From Gallionellaceae bacterium (GTDB lineage Bacteria > Pseudomonadota > Gammaproteobacteria > Burkholderiales > Gallionellaceae): 25,532 nt of DNA. The position numbers and the translations under genes are program-made. The stretch's first letter is position 1. The number at the start of each line of letters is the position of its first letter. Shown piece by piece: positions 15,109 through 23,094 of the stretch. The notes below the pieces were generated by a model. That model was not told where the DNA came from. It ran no database searches and was given only the letters and a program-made list of their open reading frames with translations. The stretch lies in NCBI GenBank assembly GCA_947445045.1, contig CANFCA010000001.1, positions 1 through 25,532 on the forward strand. The letters are read 5' to 3'.

Positions 15109-16137
15109 ATGATTAAAGTGGGCATAGTGGGTGGCACAGGCTATACGGGCGTGGAGTTGCTACGCCTATTAGTCGCGCATCCGCAGGTTAAATTGCAAGT
15201 CATTACCTCGCGTGCCGATGCGGGAACATTGGTGAATCAAATGTTTCCTAATCTGCGTGGCTTTGTGGATTTGCCGTTTACCCATCCTGATGAAGCGCAT
15301 CTTGAGCAGTGCGATTTAGTTTTTTTCGCTACGCCCAACGGTATTGCGATGCAGCAAACTCGTGCCTTGCTGGAGGCGGGGGTGAAGGTGATTGACCTCG
15401 CAGCAGACTTTCGTATCAAGGACATTCCGACGTGGGAAAAGTGGTATGGCATGATGCACGCTTGTCCAGATTTGGTTGCCGAGGCGGTGTATGGACTGCC
15501 AGAAATGAATCGGGCGCAGATTAAAACTGCACGACTGGTGGCAAACCCAGGCTGCTACCCCACCGCTGTGCAACTAGGCTTTCTTCCTTTGTTGGAAGCG
15601 GGGGTGATTGATCTGAGTAGCCTTATTGCAGATGCAAAGTCGGGCGTATCGGGCGCGGGACGTAAAGCTGAAATCAGTTCACTGTTTGCCGAAGCAGGCG
15701 ACAACTTTAAGGCGTATGGCGTAGCAGGACATAGGCATTTGCCAGAAATAAAGCAAGGCTTGGCACGCGCGGTGAGCAAGGAGGTGGGGCTGACTTTTGT
15801 GCCGCATCTCACCCCGTTGATACGCGGCATTCACGCCACACTGTACGGCAAGTTAACCCGCGAGGTTGACCTGCAAGCTCTGTTTGAAGCGCGTTATGTA
15901 AACGAGCCATTTGTCGATGTATTACCTGCAGGCAGTCATCCTGAAACGCGTTCGGTGCGTGGCGCGAACCATTGCCGTATCGCTGTACATCGTCCGCAGG
16001 GTGGTGACACCGTGGTGGTGTTGTCAGTAATAGATAATTTGGTGAAAGGTGCGGCGGGGCAAGCTGTACAGAACATGAACATCATGTTTGGACTGCCAGA
16101 AAACACCGCACTGAACAATGTGCCGTTATTGCCATAA
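15109..16137 (+). CDS. argC: N-acetyl-gamma-glutamyl-phosphate reductase
   Basis: The 342-residue enzyme reduces N-acetylglutamyl phosphate to the semialdehyde with NADPH in arginine synthesis. The N-terminus [20 protein letters not shown] is the dinucleotide-binding motif, and C149 in [14 protein letters not shown] is the catalytic cysteine; [11 protein letters not shown] supplies the conserved active-site histidine. ATG at 15109 is preferred because it gives the family N-terminus. GTG at 15106 and an in-frame TTG at 15094 are possible, with GAGAG between. It follows the rpsI terminator, and this rpsI-argC-erpA order recurs in betaproteobacteria. Confidence 0.97.
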   Translation: MIKVGIVGGTGYTGVELLRLLVAHPQVKLQVITSRADAGTLVNQMFPNLRGFVDLPFTHPDEAHLEQCDLVFFATPNGIAMQQTRALLEAGVKVIDLAADFRIKDIPTWEKWYGMMHACPDLVAEAVYGLPEMNRAQIKTARLVANPGCYPTAVQLGFLPLLEAGVIDLSSLIADAKSGVSGAGRKAEISSLFAEAGDNFKAYGVAGHRHLPEIKQGLARAVSKEVGLTFVPHLTPLIRGIHATLYGKLTREVDLQALFEARYVNEPFVDVLPAGSHPETRSVRGANHCRIAVHRPQGGDTVVVLSVIDNLVKGAAGQAVQNMNIMFGLPENTALNNVPLLP

Positions 16138-16174
16138 CCCGATAGGGGGAGTGTTTAATTTTCCCTCATTCCAG

Positions 16175-16204
16175 TATGATGGCTACATCGTAAGTTGAAC
16201 GATG
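16175..16204 (+). promoter_or_regulatory. Predicted -10 and start-site dyad upstream of erpA
   Basis: TATGAT (16175-16180) is a plausible -10, and CATCGT-N7-ACGATG (16186-16204) is a perfect 6-bp dyad where transcription would start. A dyad over the start site could be an operator, and Fe-S assembly genes are often controlled by IscR or similar regulators, but the sequence does not match an IscR site I know. Confidence 0.35.
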
Positions 16205-16224
16205 AATAATTTTAGGAGTAAGCC

Positions 16225-16575
16225 ATGAATGCAATGACTGAAGTGCAAGACCCTTTGTTGTTTACCGACAATGCGGCGAACAAAGTAAAAGAACTCATCA
16301 CCGAAGAAGGCAACGCCGATTTGAAGCTGCGCGTGTTCGTGAGTGGTGGCGGTTGTTCAGGCTTTCAATATGGCTTTACGTTTGATGAAGTAACCAACGA
16401 AGACGACACCGTGTTGAACAAAAACGGCGTGCAATTATTGATCGACCCGATGAGTTTTCAGTATCTGGTGGGTGCGGAAATTGATTATCAAGAAAGCGTA
16501 GAAGGTTCGCAGTTCGTTATCAAGAATCCAAATGCAACCTCGACTTGCGGCTGTGGATCATCGTTTTCGGCGTAG
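16225..16575 (+). CDS. erpA: Iron-sulfur cluster insertion protein ErpA (A-type carrier)
   Basis: The 116-residue protein delivers Fe-S clusters to apo-enzymes, notably those of isoprenoid synthesis and respiration. The three cluster-ligand cysteines are in [14 protein letters not shown] and the C-terminal TCGCGSSF, the canonical C-x(60-65)-C-x-C pattern. The start has a textbook Shine-Dalgarno (TAGGAG) seven bases ahead. Ascription to ErpA rather than IscA rests on the GFTFDE and [16 protein letters not shown] segments and on the argC-erpA-anmK neighbourhood. Confidence 0.96.
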   Translation: MNAMTEVQDPLLFTDNAANKVKELITEEGNADLKLRVFVSGGGCSGFQYGFTFDEVTNEDDTVLNKNGVQLLIDPMSFQYLVGAEIDYQESVEGSQFVIKNPNATSTCGCGSSFSA

Positions 16576-16599
16576 TCAATTAACGTTGTTGCAAATACT

Positions 16600-16625
16600 A
16601 CGGGACGCTTTTGCGTTCCGTTTTC
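16600..16625. terminator. Terminator between convergent erpA and anmK
   Basis: A 9-bp stem (ACGGGACGC / GCGTTCCGT, one G-T pair) with a TTTT loop runs into TTTTC on the plus strand. It ends three bases before the anmK stop codon at 16628, so it may serve both genes. Confidence 0.8.
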
Positions 16626-16627
16626 AT

Positions 16628-17719
16628 TTACGCGTGGTGAACTGCACCCAAGACACACGCGTGTTTCGCGCCTGTGACTTGCGGCAAGTTGGACGGCTGT
16701 CCGTTAAGTGTTTGCTGTGCTAACCAAGCGAAAGCGATGGCCTCCAAGTAGTCGCTATCCACACCTAGTACGTTGGTTGTTTGTATGCTGAAATTCGGTA
16801 GTAATGCGATTAGTCGATTGCGCAAAGTTTGATTACGCGCACCACCACCACATAAATAAATTTCTTTTGCGCCTACACAATACTGCTGAATAGCTTGAGC
16901 GATGGTGACGCTAGTTAACTCTAGTAACGTCATTTGCACATCGGCTAACGCTTCGTTGCCTTGCAACTTGGTATTTAGCCATGCGGAATTAAACAAGTCT
17001 CGTCCGCTGCTTTTGGGTGGCGGTAGCGTGAAGAACGGTTCAGCTAGCATTTGCTTCAGTAGCTCAGGAATGACTTTCCCCGTTGCAGCCCATTCGCCAT
17101 TTTTGTCGTAAGGCTGTGCTAAGTGCTGCATACACCAAGCATCCATCAGCAAATTACCAGGTCCGCAGTCAAAGCCAGATGTGTCCATGTTAGGCGCAAG
17201 GTTGGTCAGGTTGCTAATGCCACCGATATTAACGATAACGCGATGTGTATTGGGATCACGCAATACTTTATCGTGAAACGCGGGGACGAGCGGTGCGCCT
17301 TGCCCGCCTGCTGCGATGTCACGACTGCGGAAATCGTTGATGACTGTAATGTTGGTTAATTCAGCTAGCAGCGCGGCATTGCCGATTTGCAGGGTATAGC
17401 CGTGTTCAGGGTTATGGCGAATGGTCTGACCGTGACAACCTATGGCCTGAATGTCTGCGCTAGTTAAATTGGTTGTGCTCAGTAATTGTTGAATTGCACG
17501 GGCGTAAAGTTTGGCAAGTTGATTTCCGATGATTTGCGATTGATGAAGTTCATTGTGACTCGGCAGGTGCAGCGCTAGCAGATTATTTTTCAGTATGTCG
17601 TCAAAAGGTAGGTAGTGTTGCGCAAGCTGTTGCATTTTTGCCTGCCCGAAATCAACAAGGACGGCATCAATGCCGTCCAAGCTGGTTCCAGACATCAACC
17701 CAATGTAGAGTTGTCGCAC
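16628..17719 (-). CDS. anmK: Anhydro-N-acetylmuramic acid kinase
   Basis: The 363-residue kinase phosphorylates and hydrolyses 1,6-anhydro-MurNAc to MurNAc-6-phosphate in cell-wall recycling. Signature motifs are GLMSGTSLDGID (ATP phosphate loop), AIGCHGQTIRHNP with the catalytic-region histidine and glutamine, NIGGISNLT, GFDCGPGNLLMD and YLCGGGARNQTL. It lies seven bases after the M23 endopeptidase gene on the same strand, so wall cleavage and recycling functions are cotranscribed. Length is normal for the family. Confidence 0.97.
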   Translation of the reverse strand: MRQLYIGLMSGTSLDGIDAVLVDFGQAKMQQLAQHYLPFDDILKNNLLALHLPSHNELHQSQIIGNQLAKLYARAIQQLLSTTNLTSADIQAIGCHGQTIRHNPEHGYTLQIGNAALLAELTNITVINDFRSRDIAAGGQGAPLVPAFHDKVLRDPNTHRVIVNIGGISNLTNLAPNMDTSGFDCGPGNLLMDAWCMQHLAQPYDKNGEWAATGKVIPELLKQMLAEPFFTLPPPKSSGRDLFNSAWLNTKLQGNEALADVQMTLLELTSVTIAQAIQQYCVGAKEIYLCGGGARNQTLRNRLIALLPNFSIQTTNVLGVDSDYLEAIAFAWLAQQTLNGQPSNLPQVTGAKHACVLGAVHHA

Positions 17720-17726
17720 GTGATGC

Positions 17727-19025
17727 TTAGTCGAGTTTGGCGAGATTAGTGTTACGCAATAAACTCAGGCGAGCGACGAAGTCGATGGCCACTGATTGAA
17801 ACGCAGTTTTGTATGCCGCGCTAACCGGTTGTGCGCTTGGCAAAGCCACGCTCATTGGGTTGCGTTGCTGACCATCAATTTTAAATTCGTAATGCAAATG
17901 TGGACCAGTGGCTAAGCCAGTCATACCGACATAACCGATTACGCTGCCTTGCTTAACGCGCTGACCATTGCGTAATCCGCTTGCAAAGCGCGACAAGTGA
18001 CCATATACAGTGCTGTAGCGACCTTGATGTTCCATCTTAATCACATTGCCGTAGCCATTTTCTTTTCCTGCAAAAGCAATCACGCCATCAGCAGTCGCTT
18101 TGATGGGAGTGCCTATTGGCGCAGCGAAATCGACACCTTTGTGAGCACGCATGGTGTTCAGCACAGGGTGTAGCCGAGAAGAGCTAAAGCCGGAGCTGAC
18201 GCGAGAGTATTCAATTGGCGAGCGCAAAAAGGCCTTTTCTACATTTTTACCTTCGGGTGTGTAGTAGCTGCCAGCTTGCCCATCTTTTGAGAAATACACT
18301 GCGCGGTATGAATGACCCTGATTAATAAATTCAGCAGCCTGAATACGACCTGTATTTACCAACGCGCCGTTGCTGTATTCCATTTCGTAAACGACAGTAA
18401 ATTTGTCGCCAGGTTTTATGTCGTGGTGAAAATCAATGTCGCCCCCAAATAACTGGGTTAATTGATTCGCTGCCGATTCAGGCATGCCAGCCGCGTCGGT
18501 CGCAGCATATAGGCTAGTTTTGATTTCGCCAGTGCGTACGAATATGCGCTTTTCCAATTGCACCGTCAAAATTTTGGTCTGGAATTCACCGTTTTGCTTG
18601 TCAATTAAAACTTGGTCGTTGTTGCTGTTGAGAAAGCGTAGGCTAATCAGTTCACCATTGGCACTGGTTTCGGCTTGCGCTTCTTTGCCAATTGCTAAAG
18701 TGCGGAAAGAGGCGGCTTCAGGTGCGCCGATTAAGTAATTAATCGCGGCAGTATCGGAAACATTCAAGCGGCTCAATAATGCGGATAATGTGTCGCCACG
18801 TTGCATATGTTCGTTGCGCCAAAAGCTGGCAGCAGTGGATTCGGCAATTGCTACTTGAGGCAAGTTAATTTCTTCGATGGTAACATTGGTCTTCGTTAAG
18901 CCCAGATCACTTTCCGACACCAAGCCAAACGCAGTAACCACGCCAAGTAATGGGATGGTGGATAGTGCCACGAACCAACGCAATTTCATTTTGCGTTCTT
19001 GGCTAAGTAGATTTTGAGTTAACAT
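17727..19025 (-). CDS. M23-family murein endopeptidase (MepM-like), membrane-anchored
   Basis: The 432-residue protein has an N-terminal hydrophobic anchor (~residues 15-36) and an OapA/LysM-like region (~65-120, MQRGDTLSALLSRLNVSD). An intermediate domain (~120-270) follows, then a LytM/M23 peptidase domain (~280-390). Zinc ligands H295 and D299 are in HKGVDFAAP, and the second pair is in GPHLHYEF (H376, H378). SRLHPVLN and YGHLSRF complete the active site. It would cut peptide cross-links in the periplasm to let the wall expand. Start at 19025 has an AGGGGG ribosome-binding site five bases before; an internal Met at residue 13 is the alternative. It is first in an operon with anmK. Confidence 0.93.
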   Translation of the reverse strand: MLTQNLLSQERKMKLRWFVALSTIPLLGVVTAFGLVSESDLGLTKTNVTIEEINLPQVAIAESTAASFWRNEHMQRGDTLSALLSRLNVSDTAAINYLIGAPEAASFRTLAIGKEAQAETSANGELISLRFLNSNNDQVLIDKQNGEFQTKILTVQLEKRIFVRTGEIKTSLYAATDAAGMPESAANQLTQLFGGDIDFHHDIKPGDKFTVVYEMEYSNGALVNTGRIQAAEFINQGHSYRAVYFSKDGQAGSYYTPEGKNVEKAFLRSPIEYSRVSSGFSSSRLHPVLNTMRAHKGVDFAAPIGTPIKATADGVIAFAGKENGYGNVIKMEHQGRYSTVYGHLSRFASGLRNGQRVKQGSVIGYVGMTGLATGPHLHYEFKIDGQQRNPMSVALPSAQPVSAAYKTAFQSVAIDFVARLSLLRNTNLAKLD

Positions 19026-19043
19026 TCGTGCCCCCTTGATGCT

Positions 19044-19059
19044 TTGCTATATTTAGCAA
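19044..19059. promoter_or_regulatory. Small hairpin in the leader of the M23-anmK operon
   Basis: TTGCTA-TATT-TAGCAA is a perfect 6-bp hairpin between the predicted start site and the ribosome-binding site of the M23 gene. It may affect message stability or be an operator. No known motif is recognised. Confidence 0.3.
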
Positions 19060-19084
19060 GGTGTTATGTACTAGATTGGTGCGC

Positions 19085-19112
19085 ACTTTACCAGAATGAG
19101 TTCCTGTCTCAA
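19085..19112 (-). promoter_or_regulatory. Predicted promoter of the M23-anmK operon
   Basis: On the minus strand TTGAGA (19112-19107), a 16-base spacer and TAAAGT (19090-19085) are followed by GCGCACC. The layout matches other promoters here and would give a leader of about 55 bases. Confidence 0.5.
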
Positions 19113-19231
19113 AACCGAACTGATAAGCGGCAATCTAGTGAAGCAAATGGTGAAAAATGACCGACAAGCGGTTGTGAGTCGATATTGAACGGTTATTGGC
19201 TTTTGAAACAATTGAAATTGAAGATAAAATG

Positions 19232-20440
19232 ATGAATACACAAGTAAGTCCAGCAGATGCGCTGGCGGTTTTTAAGCGTGGCGCAGACGAGTTGCTGGTG
19301 GAGAGTGAGTTAAAGCAAAAGCTCGCACTGGGTCGCCCGCTGCGCATTAAGGCGGGCTTTGACCCGACCGCGCCTGACTTGCATCTTGGCCACACTGTAT
19401 TGCTCAATAAAATGCGCCAACTGCAAGACTTGGGACATCACGCCTTGTTCTTGATTGGTGACTTCACCGGCATGATAGGGGATCCAACAGGTAAGAACGC
19501 CACACGGCCACCGTTATCTCGTGAGCAGGTGCTTGCCAATGCGGAGAGTTATCGTGCGCAAGTATTCAAGGTACTCGACCCCGACAAGACCGAGGTTGTA
19601 TTCAATTCCACATGGATGGATGCATTTAGTGCGGTTGACCTGATACGTCTTGCCGCCACCCATACCGTGGCGCAAATGCTGGAGCGCGATGATTTTTCGA
19701 AGCGCTACAAAAGCAGTCAGCCGATCGCAATCCATGAGTTTATCTACCCGCTGGTGCAGGGCTATGATTCCGTGGCACTGAAGGCAGATATTGAATTGGG
19801 TGGCACAGACCAAAAATTCAACCTGCTGATGGGTCGTGAGCTACAAAAACACTATGGTCAGCCTGCGCAGTGCATCCTTACTATGCCATTGCTGGAAGGT
19901 TTGGATGGCGTAAACAAAATGTCCAAGTCCTTGGGTAATTACATTGGCATCACCGACACTCCCCAAGATATGTTCGGCAAACTCATGTCGATTTCGGATA
20001 CCTTGATGTGGCGTTATTTGGAGCTGTTGTCGTTCCGTAGCCTCAATGAAATCGCGGGCTGGCGAGCAGAGGTGGTGGGCGGACGCAACCCGCGTGACAT
20101 TAAGGTATTGCTAGCGCAAGAAATCGTCGCACGCTTTCATACCCAACAAGCGGCAGTCGATGCGCTTGCTGAATTTGAAGCACGCTTCCAAAAGGGCGTG
20201 TTGCCAGACGATATGCCAGAAATCAGCGTGCGCGCACCAGATGGCAGCATCACCGTTCCACAATTGCTCAAACAAGCGGGGCTGGCAAGCAGCACGTCCG
20301 AGGCAATTCGTGCGATTGAGCAAGGTGGGGTTAAGTTGGACGGCGAAAAAGTTATCGACAGAACTTTAACGGTGGCGGCGGGTGCGATAGTTGTGGCGCA
20401 GGTAGGGAAGCGAAAATTCGCGAGAATTACGATTTCGTAA
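19232..20440 (+). CDS. tyrS: Tyrosyl-tRNA synthetase
   Basis: This class I synthetase of 402 residues (403 if the ATG at 19229 is used) charges tRNA-Tyr. The HIGH-type motif is [10 protein letters not shown] and the KMSKS loop is [35 protein letters not shown] carries the tyrosine-binding residues. The C-terminal ~70 residues ([20 protein letters not shown]...) are an S4 RNA-binding domain. An in-frame TTG at 19196 would add twelve unconserved residues and is unlikely. No strong Shine-Dalgarno is visible (TTGAAGATAAA). It is divergent from the M23-anmK operon. Confidence 0.97.
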   Translation: MNTQVSPADALAVFKRGADELLVESELKQKLALGRPLRIKAGFDPTAPDLHLGHTVLLNKMRQLQDLGHHALFLIGDFTGMIGDPTGKNATRPPLSREQVLANAESYRAQVFKVLDPDKTEVVFNSTWMDAFSAVDLIRLAATHTVAQMLERDDFSKRYKSSQPIAIHEFIYPLVQGYDSVALKADIELGGTDQKFNLLMGRELQKHYGQPAQCILTMPLLEGLDGVNKMSKSLGNYIGITDTPQDMFGKLMSISDTLMWRYLELLSFRSLNEIAGWRAEVVGGRNPRDIKVLLAQEIVARFHTQQAAVDALAEFEARFQKGVLPDDMPEISVRAPDGSITVPQLLKQAGLASSTSEAIRAIEQGGVKLDGEKVIDRTLTVAAGAIVVAQVGKRKFARITIS

Positions 20441-20447
20441 ATTGTGG

Positions 20448-20476
20448 TTGTGGCAAGCAGACTGTTTTGCTAGAAT
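20448..20476 (+). promoter_or_regulatory. Promoter of rpsU
   Basis: TTGTGG (20448-20453), 17 bases, TAGAAT (20471-20476), then the GC-rich CGCGCCC. It lies 35 bases before the rpsU start and after tyrS. Confidence 0.7.
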
Positions 20477-20510
20477 CGCGCCCTCAATTTTTTAGTTAGG
20501 TAGTTTGTTC

Positions 20511-20723
20511 ATGACAACAGTACGTGTAAAAGAGAATGAGCCGTTTGAAGTTGCAATGCGTCGTTTTAAGCGTTCCGTGGAAAAGACTGGTCTGTTGACT
20601 GATTTGCGCGCGCGCGAATTCTACGAAAAGCCAACCGCTGAACGTAAGCGTAAAGCGGCAGCGGCAGTAAAGCGTCATTACAAGCGTTTGATGGGTCAAG
20701 TTCTTCCTCCTAAGCTCTATTGA
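20511..20723 (+). CDS. rpsU: 30S ribosomal protein S21
   Basis: The 70-residue basic protein starts [20 protein letters not shown] and ends [17 protein letters not shown], a complete S21. It acts in translation initiation near the anti-Shine-Dalgarno. ATG at 20511 is chosen over an in-frame TTG at 20505. It begins the rpsU-yqeY-dnaG-rpoD macromolecular-synthesis cluster. Confidence 0.97.
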   Translation: MTTVRVKENEPFEVAMRRFKRSVEKTGLLTDLRAREFYEKPTAERKRKAAAAVKRHYKRLMGQVLPPKLY

Positions 20724-20729
20724 TTAAGT

Positions 20730-20756
20730 TGCCGCGCCAATTTTTAGCGCGCAGCA
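20730..20756 (+). promoter_or_regulatory. Hairpin between rpsU and yqeY
   Basis: TGCCGCGC pairs with GCGCAGCA (seven of eight bases) around an 11-base loop containing TTTTT. No U-tract follows. Its place matches the attenuator or processing signal known between rpsU and dnaG in enterobacteria, where it lowers expression of the downstream genes. Confidence 0.4.
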
Positions 20757-20766
20757 GCAAATAGTT

Positions 20767-21213
20767 ATGAGCCTCAAGCAGCAAATCACCGATGATATGA
20801 AAGCCGCAATGCGCGCCAAAGATACGGCGCGTCTTGGGGCTGTTCGCCTTTTGCTCGCGGCAATGAAGCAGCGTGAAGTCGATGAGCGTATCGAGCTGTC
20901 GGATGCCGATGTGATTGCCATTATCGAAAAGATGAATAAGCAGCGTCGCGATTCCATCAGTCAATACGAAGCGGCAGGTCGCCAAGATTTGGCGGATGTC
21001 GAAAAGTTTGAAATGACGGTGTTGGCAAACTATATGCCGCAGCAGCTTGGAGAAGCCGAAATCATTGCCGCTGTTGCTGAAGCTATTGCTGCAACAGGTG
21101 CAGCAGGCCCGCAAGATATGGGTAAAGTCATGGCGGTAGTTAAGCCCAAGTTGGCGGGTCTTGCCGATATGGGCAAAGTTTCAGCTTTGATTAAGTCGCA
21201 GTTATCCAAATAA
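20767..21213 (+). CDS. GatB/YqeY domain protein
   Basis: The 148-residue protein matches YqeY: MSLKQQITDDMKAAMRAKDTARLGAVRLL at the start, RRDSISQYEAAGRQDLADVEKFE, LANYMPQQLGEAEI, and DMGKVMAVVKPKLAGLADMGKV. It is homologous to the tRNA-binding tail of GatB; its own role is not established but an effect on tRNA or amidation is assumed. Its position between rpsU and dnaG is widely conserved in proteobacteria. No good Shine-Dalgarno is visible, so it may depend on translation from rpsU or on the hairpin just before it. Confidence 0.92.
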   Translation: MSLKQQITDDMKAAMRAKDTARLGAVRLLLAAMKQREVDERIELSDADVIAIIEKMNKQRRDSISQYEAAGRQDLADVEKFEMTVLANYMPQQLGEAEIIAAVAEAIAATGAAGPQDMGKVMAVVKPKLAGLADMGKVSALIKSQLSK

Positions 21214-21263
21214 TACCAACCATTCCTCGGCTTTAGCTGTGGCAATGTAAAGGCGGTGTTGGC

Positions 21264-22991
21264 GTGATCCCTAAGAGTTTTATTCAGGATTTGCTCAATC
21301 GTCTCGACATCGTGGATGTCATCGAGCGATACGTGCCGCTCAAAAAAGCGGGTGCGAATTATTCTGCCTGCTGTCCTTTTCACAACGAAAAATCTCCTTC
21401 TTTTACAGTCAGCCAAACCAAGCAGTTTTATCATTGCTTTGGCTGCGGTGTGCATGGCACGGCGATTAGTTTCGTCATGGAACATCTCGGCTTGGGCTAT
21501 GTGGACGCGATTGAAGAGCTGGCGCGCAGCGTAGGTTTGGAAGTGCCGCACGAACGTACTTCTGCGGGTGAGGTTCATCAGAAGGTTGCCCCCGATTTAT
21601 ATGAAGTCATGCAAACCGCCACGCGATATTACCGAGAGCAACTCAAGCTCTCGCCACGCGCGATTGATTATCTCAAGCAGCGTGGATTGAATGGTGAAAT
21701 CGCCGCCAAATTTGGTATCGGTTATGCACCCGATGCTTGGCAAAACTTGGAAGCCGCCTTTTCAAATTACGCAGATGAAACATTGAATGAAACGGGCTTA
21801 GTGGTCAACAACGACGAAGGCAAACGCTACGACCGATTTCGTGATCGCATTATGTTCCCCATCATTAATGTGCGCGGGCAAGTCATCGGCTTTGGCGGTC
21901 GAGTGTTGGATAAGGGCGAACCCAAGTATTTGAACTCACCTGAAACGCCGCTGTTTGAAAAAGGTCATGAGCTGTATGGCTTATTTCAAGCGCAAAAAAC
22001 CATACGCGCTGAACAAAAAGTATTGGTTGTGGAAGGCTATATGGATGTGGTGGCCTTGGCGCAACTCGGCGTGGAATATGCTGTGGCGACCTTGGGGACG
22101 GCAACTACCCCGTATCACATACAAAAATTATTACGCATTACCGAGCACATCGTATTTAGTTTTGATGGCGATAGGGCAGGTCAAAAAGCCGCTTGGCGTG
22201 CGCTGGAAAATGCGCTGCCGTATTTACAAGACGGTAAAAAAATTAGCTTTCTATTTTTGCCCACCGAACATGATCCCGACAGCTTTATTCGTGAATTTGG
22301 CAAGGCAGAATTTGAGAAGCGCGTGCAGGAATCCATGCCTTTGTCGGTTTATCTTTTACGTGAAATTAGTGCGGAGTTGGATTTGCGCAGTCAGGAAGGA
22401 CGCAACCAACTGCTGCAGCGTGCGAAGCCATTACTGACGGCAATAGCCGCGCCTGCAACGTCATTGTTGTTACGCAAGGAACTTGCTGAACGTGCGGGAA
22501 TCAGCCAGTCCGAGCTAGAGGCGCTTTATGAAATCAAGCCTGTCGCACGAGCCAAGCCGGCGGTATTGAAAAAGACGAGTCGCACCCAAATATCACCACA
22601 ACGCACCTTGTTGCGTTGCTTAATTGCACAACCCAATTTAGCGGGACAAATGCAGGAAGCCTGGGTTGGCGAAGGTTTCGAAGCGGAGGCGATTTCCGCA
22701 TTGTTGCCCGTTCTGCGCGAAACCGACTTCACCATGAGCAGTGCGGCGCTTATGCAGTATTTTCAAGGGAGTGCCTATGAAAAACTATTAGCCGTTGAGC
22801 AAGTTGGTGTGATGGAGTGGGGTGAAAACTTTGAAGTGGAAAACTATTTCTTAGATGCGCTAAAAAAACTTCAAACTAATAAAGAGCCGCAGCAAAGACA
22901 AGAGTTGGAGAGCAGGTTGGGCAATAAAAGCGTGCAAGAGATGAATACGGTAGAGCGTGAAGAATATATGCGATTGCTACGCCGGAACTAG
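21264..22991 (+). CDS. dnaG: DNA primase
   Basis: The 575-residue enzyme makes RNA primers for replication and docks on DnaB. The N-terminal zinc finger is C37-x2-H40-x17-C58-x2-C61 (CPFHNEKSPSFT...HCFGCG). The RNA-polymerase/Toprim core (~250-345) carries VVEGYMDVVALAQ and FDGDRAGQKAA, the metal-binding acidic motifs. The C-terminal ~130 residues form the helicase-binding domain. Translation starts at GTG with AAGGCGG about nine bases upstream; low-efficiency starts are common for dnaG. It sits between yqeY and rpoD. Confidence 0.97.
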   Translation: MIPKSFIQDLLNRLDIVDVIERYVPLKKAGANYSACCPFHNEKSPSFTVSQTKQFYHCFGCGVHGTAISFVMEHLGLGYVDAIEELARSVGLEVPHERTSAGEVHQKVAPDLYEVMQTATRYYREQLKLSPRAIDYLKQRGLNGEIAAKFGIGYAPDAWQNLEAAFSNYADETLNETGLVVNNDEGKRYDRFRDRIMFPIINVRGQVIGFGGRVLDKGEPKYLNSPETPLFEKGHELYGLFQAQKTIRAEQKVLVVEGYMDVVALAQLGVEYAVATLGTATTPYHIQKLLRITEHIVFSFDGDRAGQKAAWRALENALPYLQDGKKISFLFLPTEHDPDSFIREFGKAEFEKRVQESMPLSVYLLREISAELDLRSQEGRNQLLQRAKPLLTAIAAPATSLLLRKELAERAGISQSELEALYEIKPVARAKPAVLKKTSRTQISPQRTLLRCLIAQPNLAGQMQEAWVGEGFEAEAISALLPVLRETDFTMSSAALMQYFQGSAYEKLLAVEQVGVMEWGENFEVENYFLDALKKLQTNKEPQQRQELESRLGNKSVQEMNTVEREEYMRLLRRN

Positions 22992-23004
22992 TCATAGTAA
23001 TCGG

Positions 23005-23034
23005 TTAGGAAAACGTCGCTTTTTCGAGTATAAT
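23005..23034 (+). promoter_or_regulatory. Promoter for rpoD downstream of dnaG
   Basis: A perfect TATAAT (23029-23034) is followed by CCGCCGC. The -35 is poor (TTAGGA, 18-base spacing). It would let rpoD be expressed separately from dnaG with a leader of about 55 bases. Confidence 0.55.
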
Positions 23035-23094
23035 CCGCCGCTTTTCTGCGGCTGTTGAGCAAGCGCAGCGCATCACGTAATTGGGAATTTGAAC

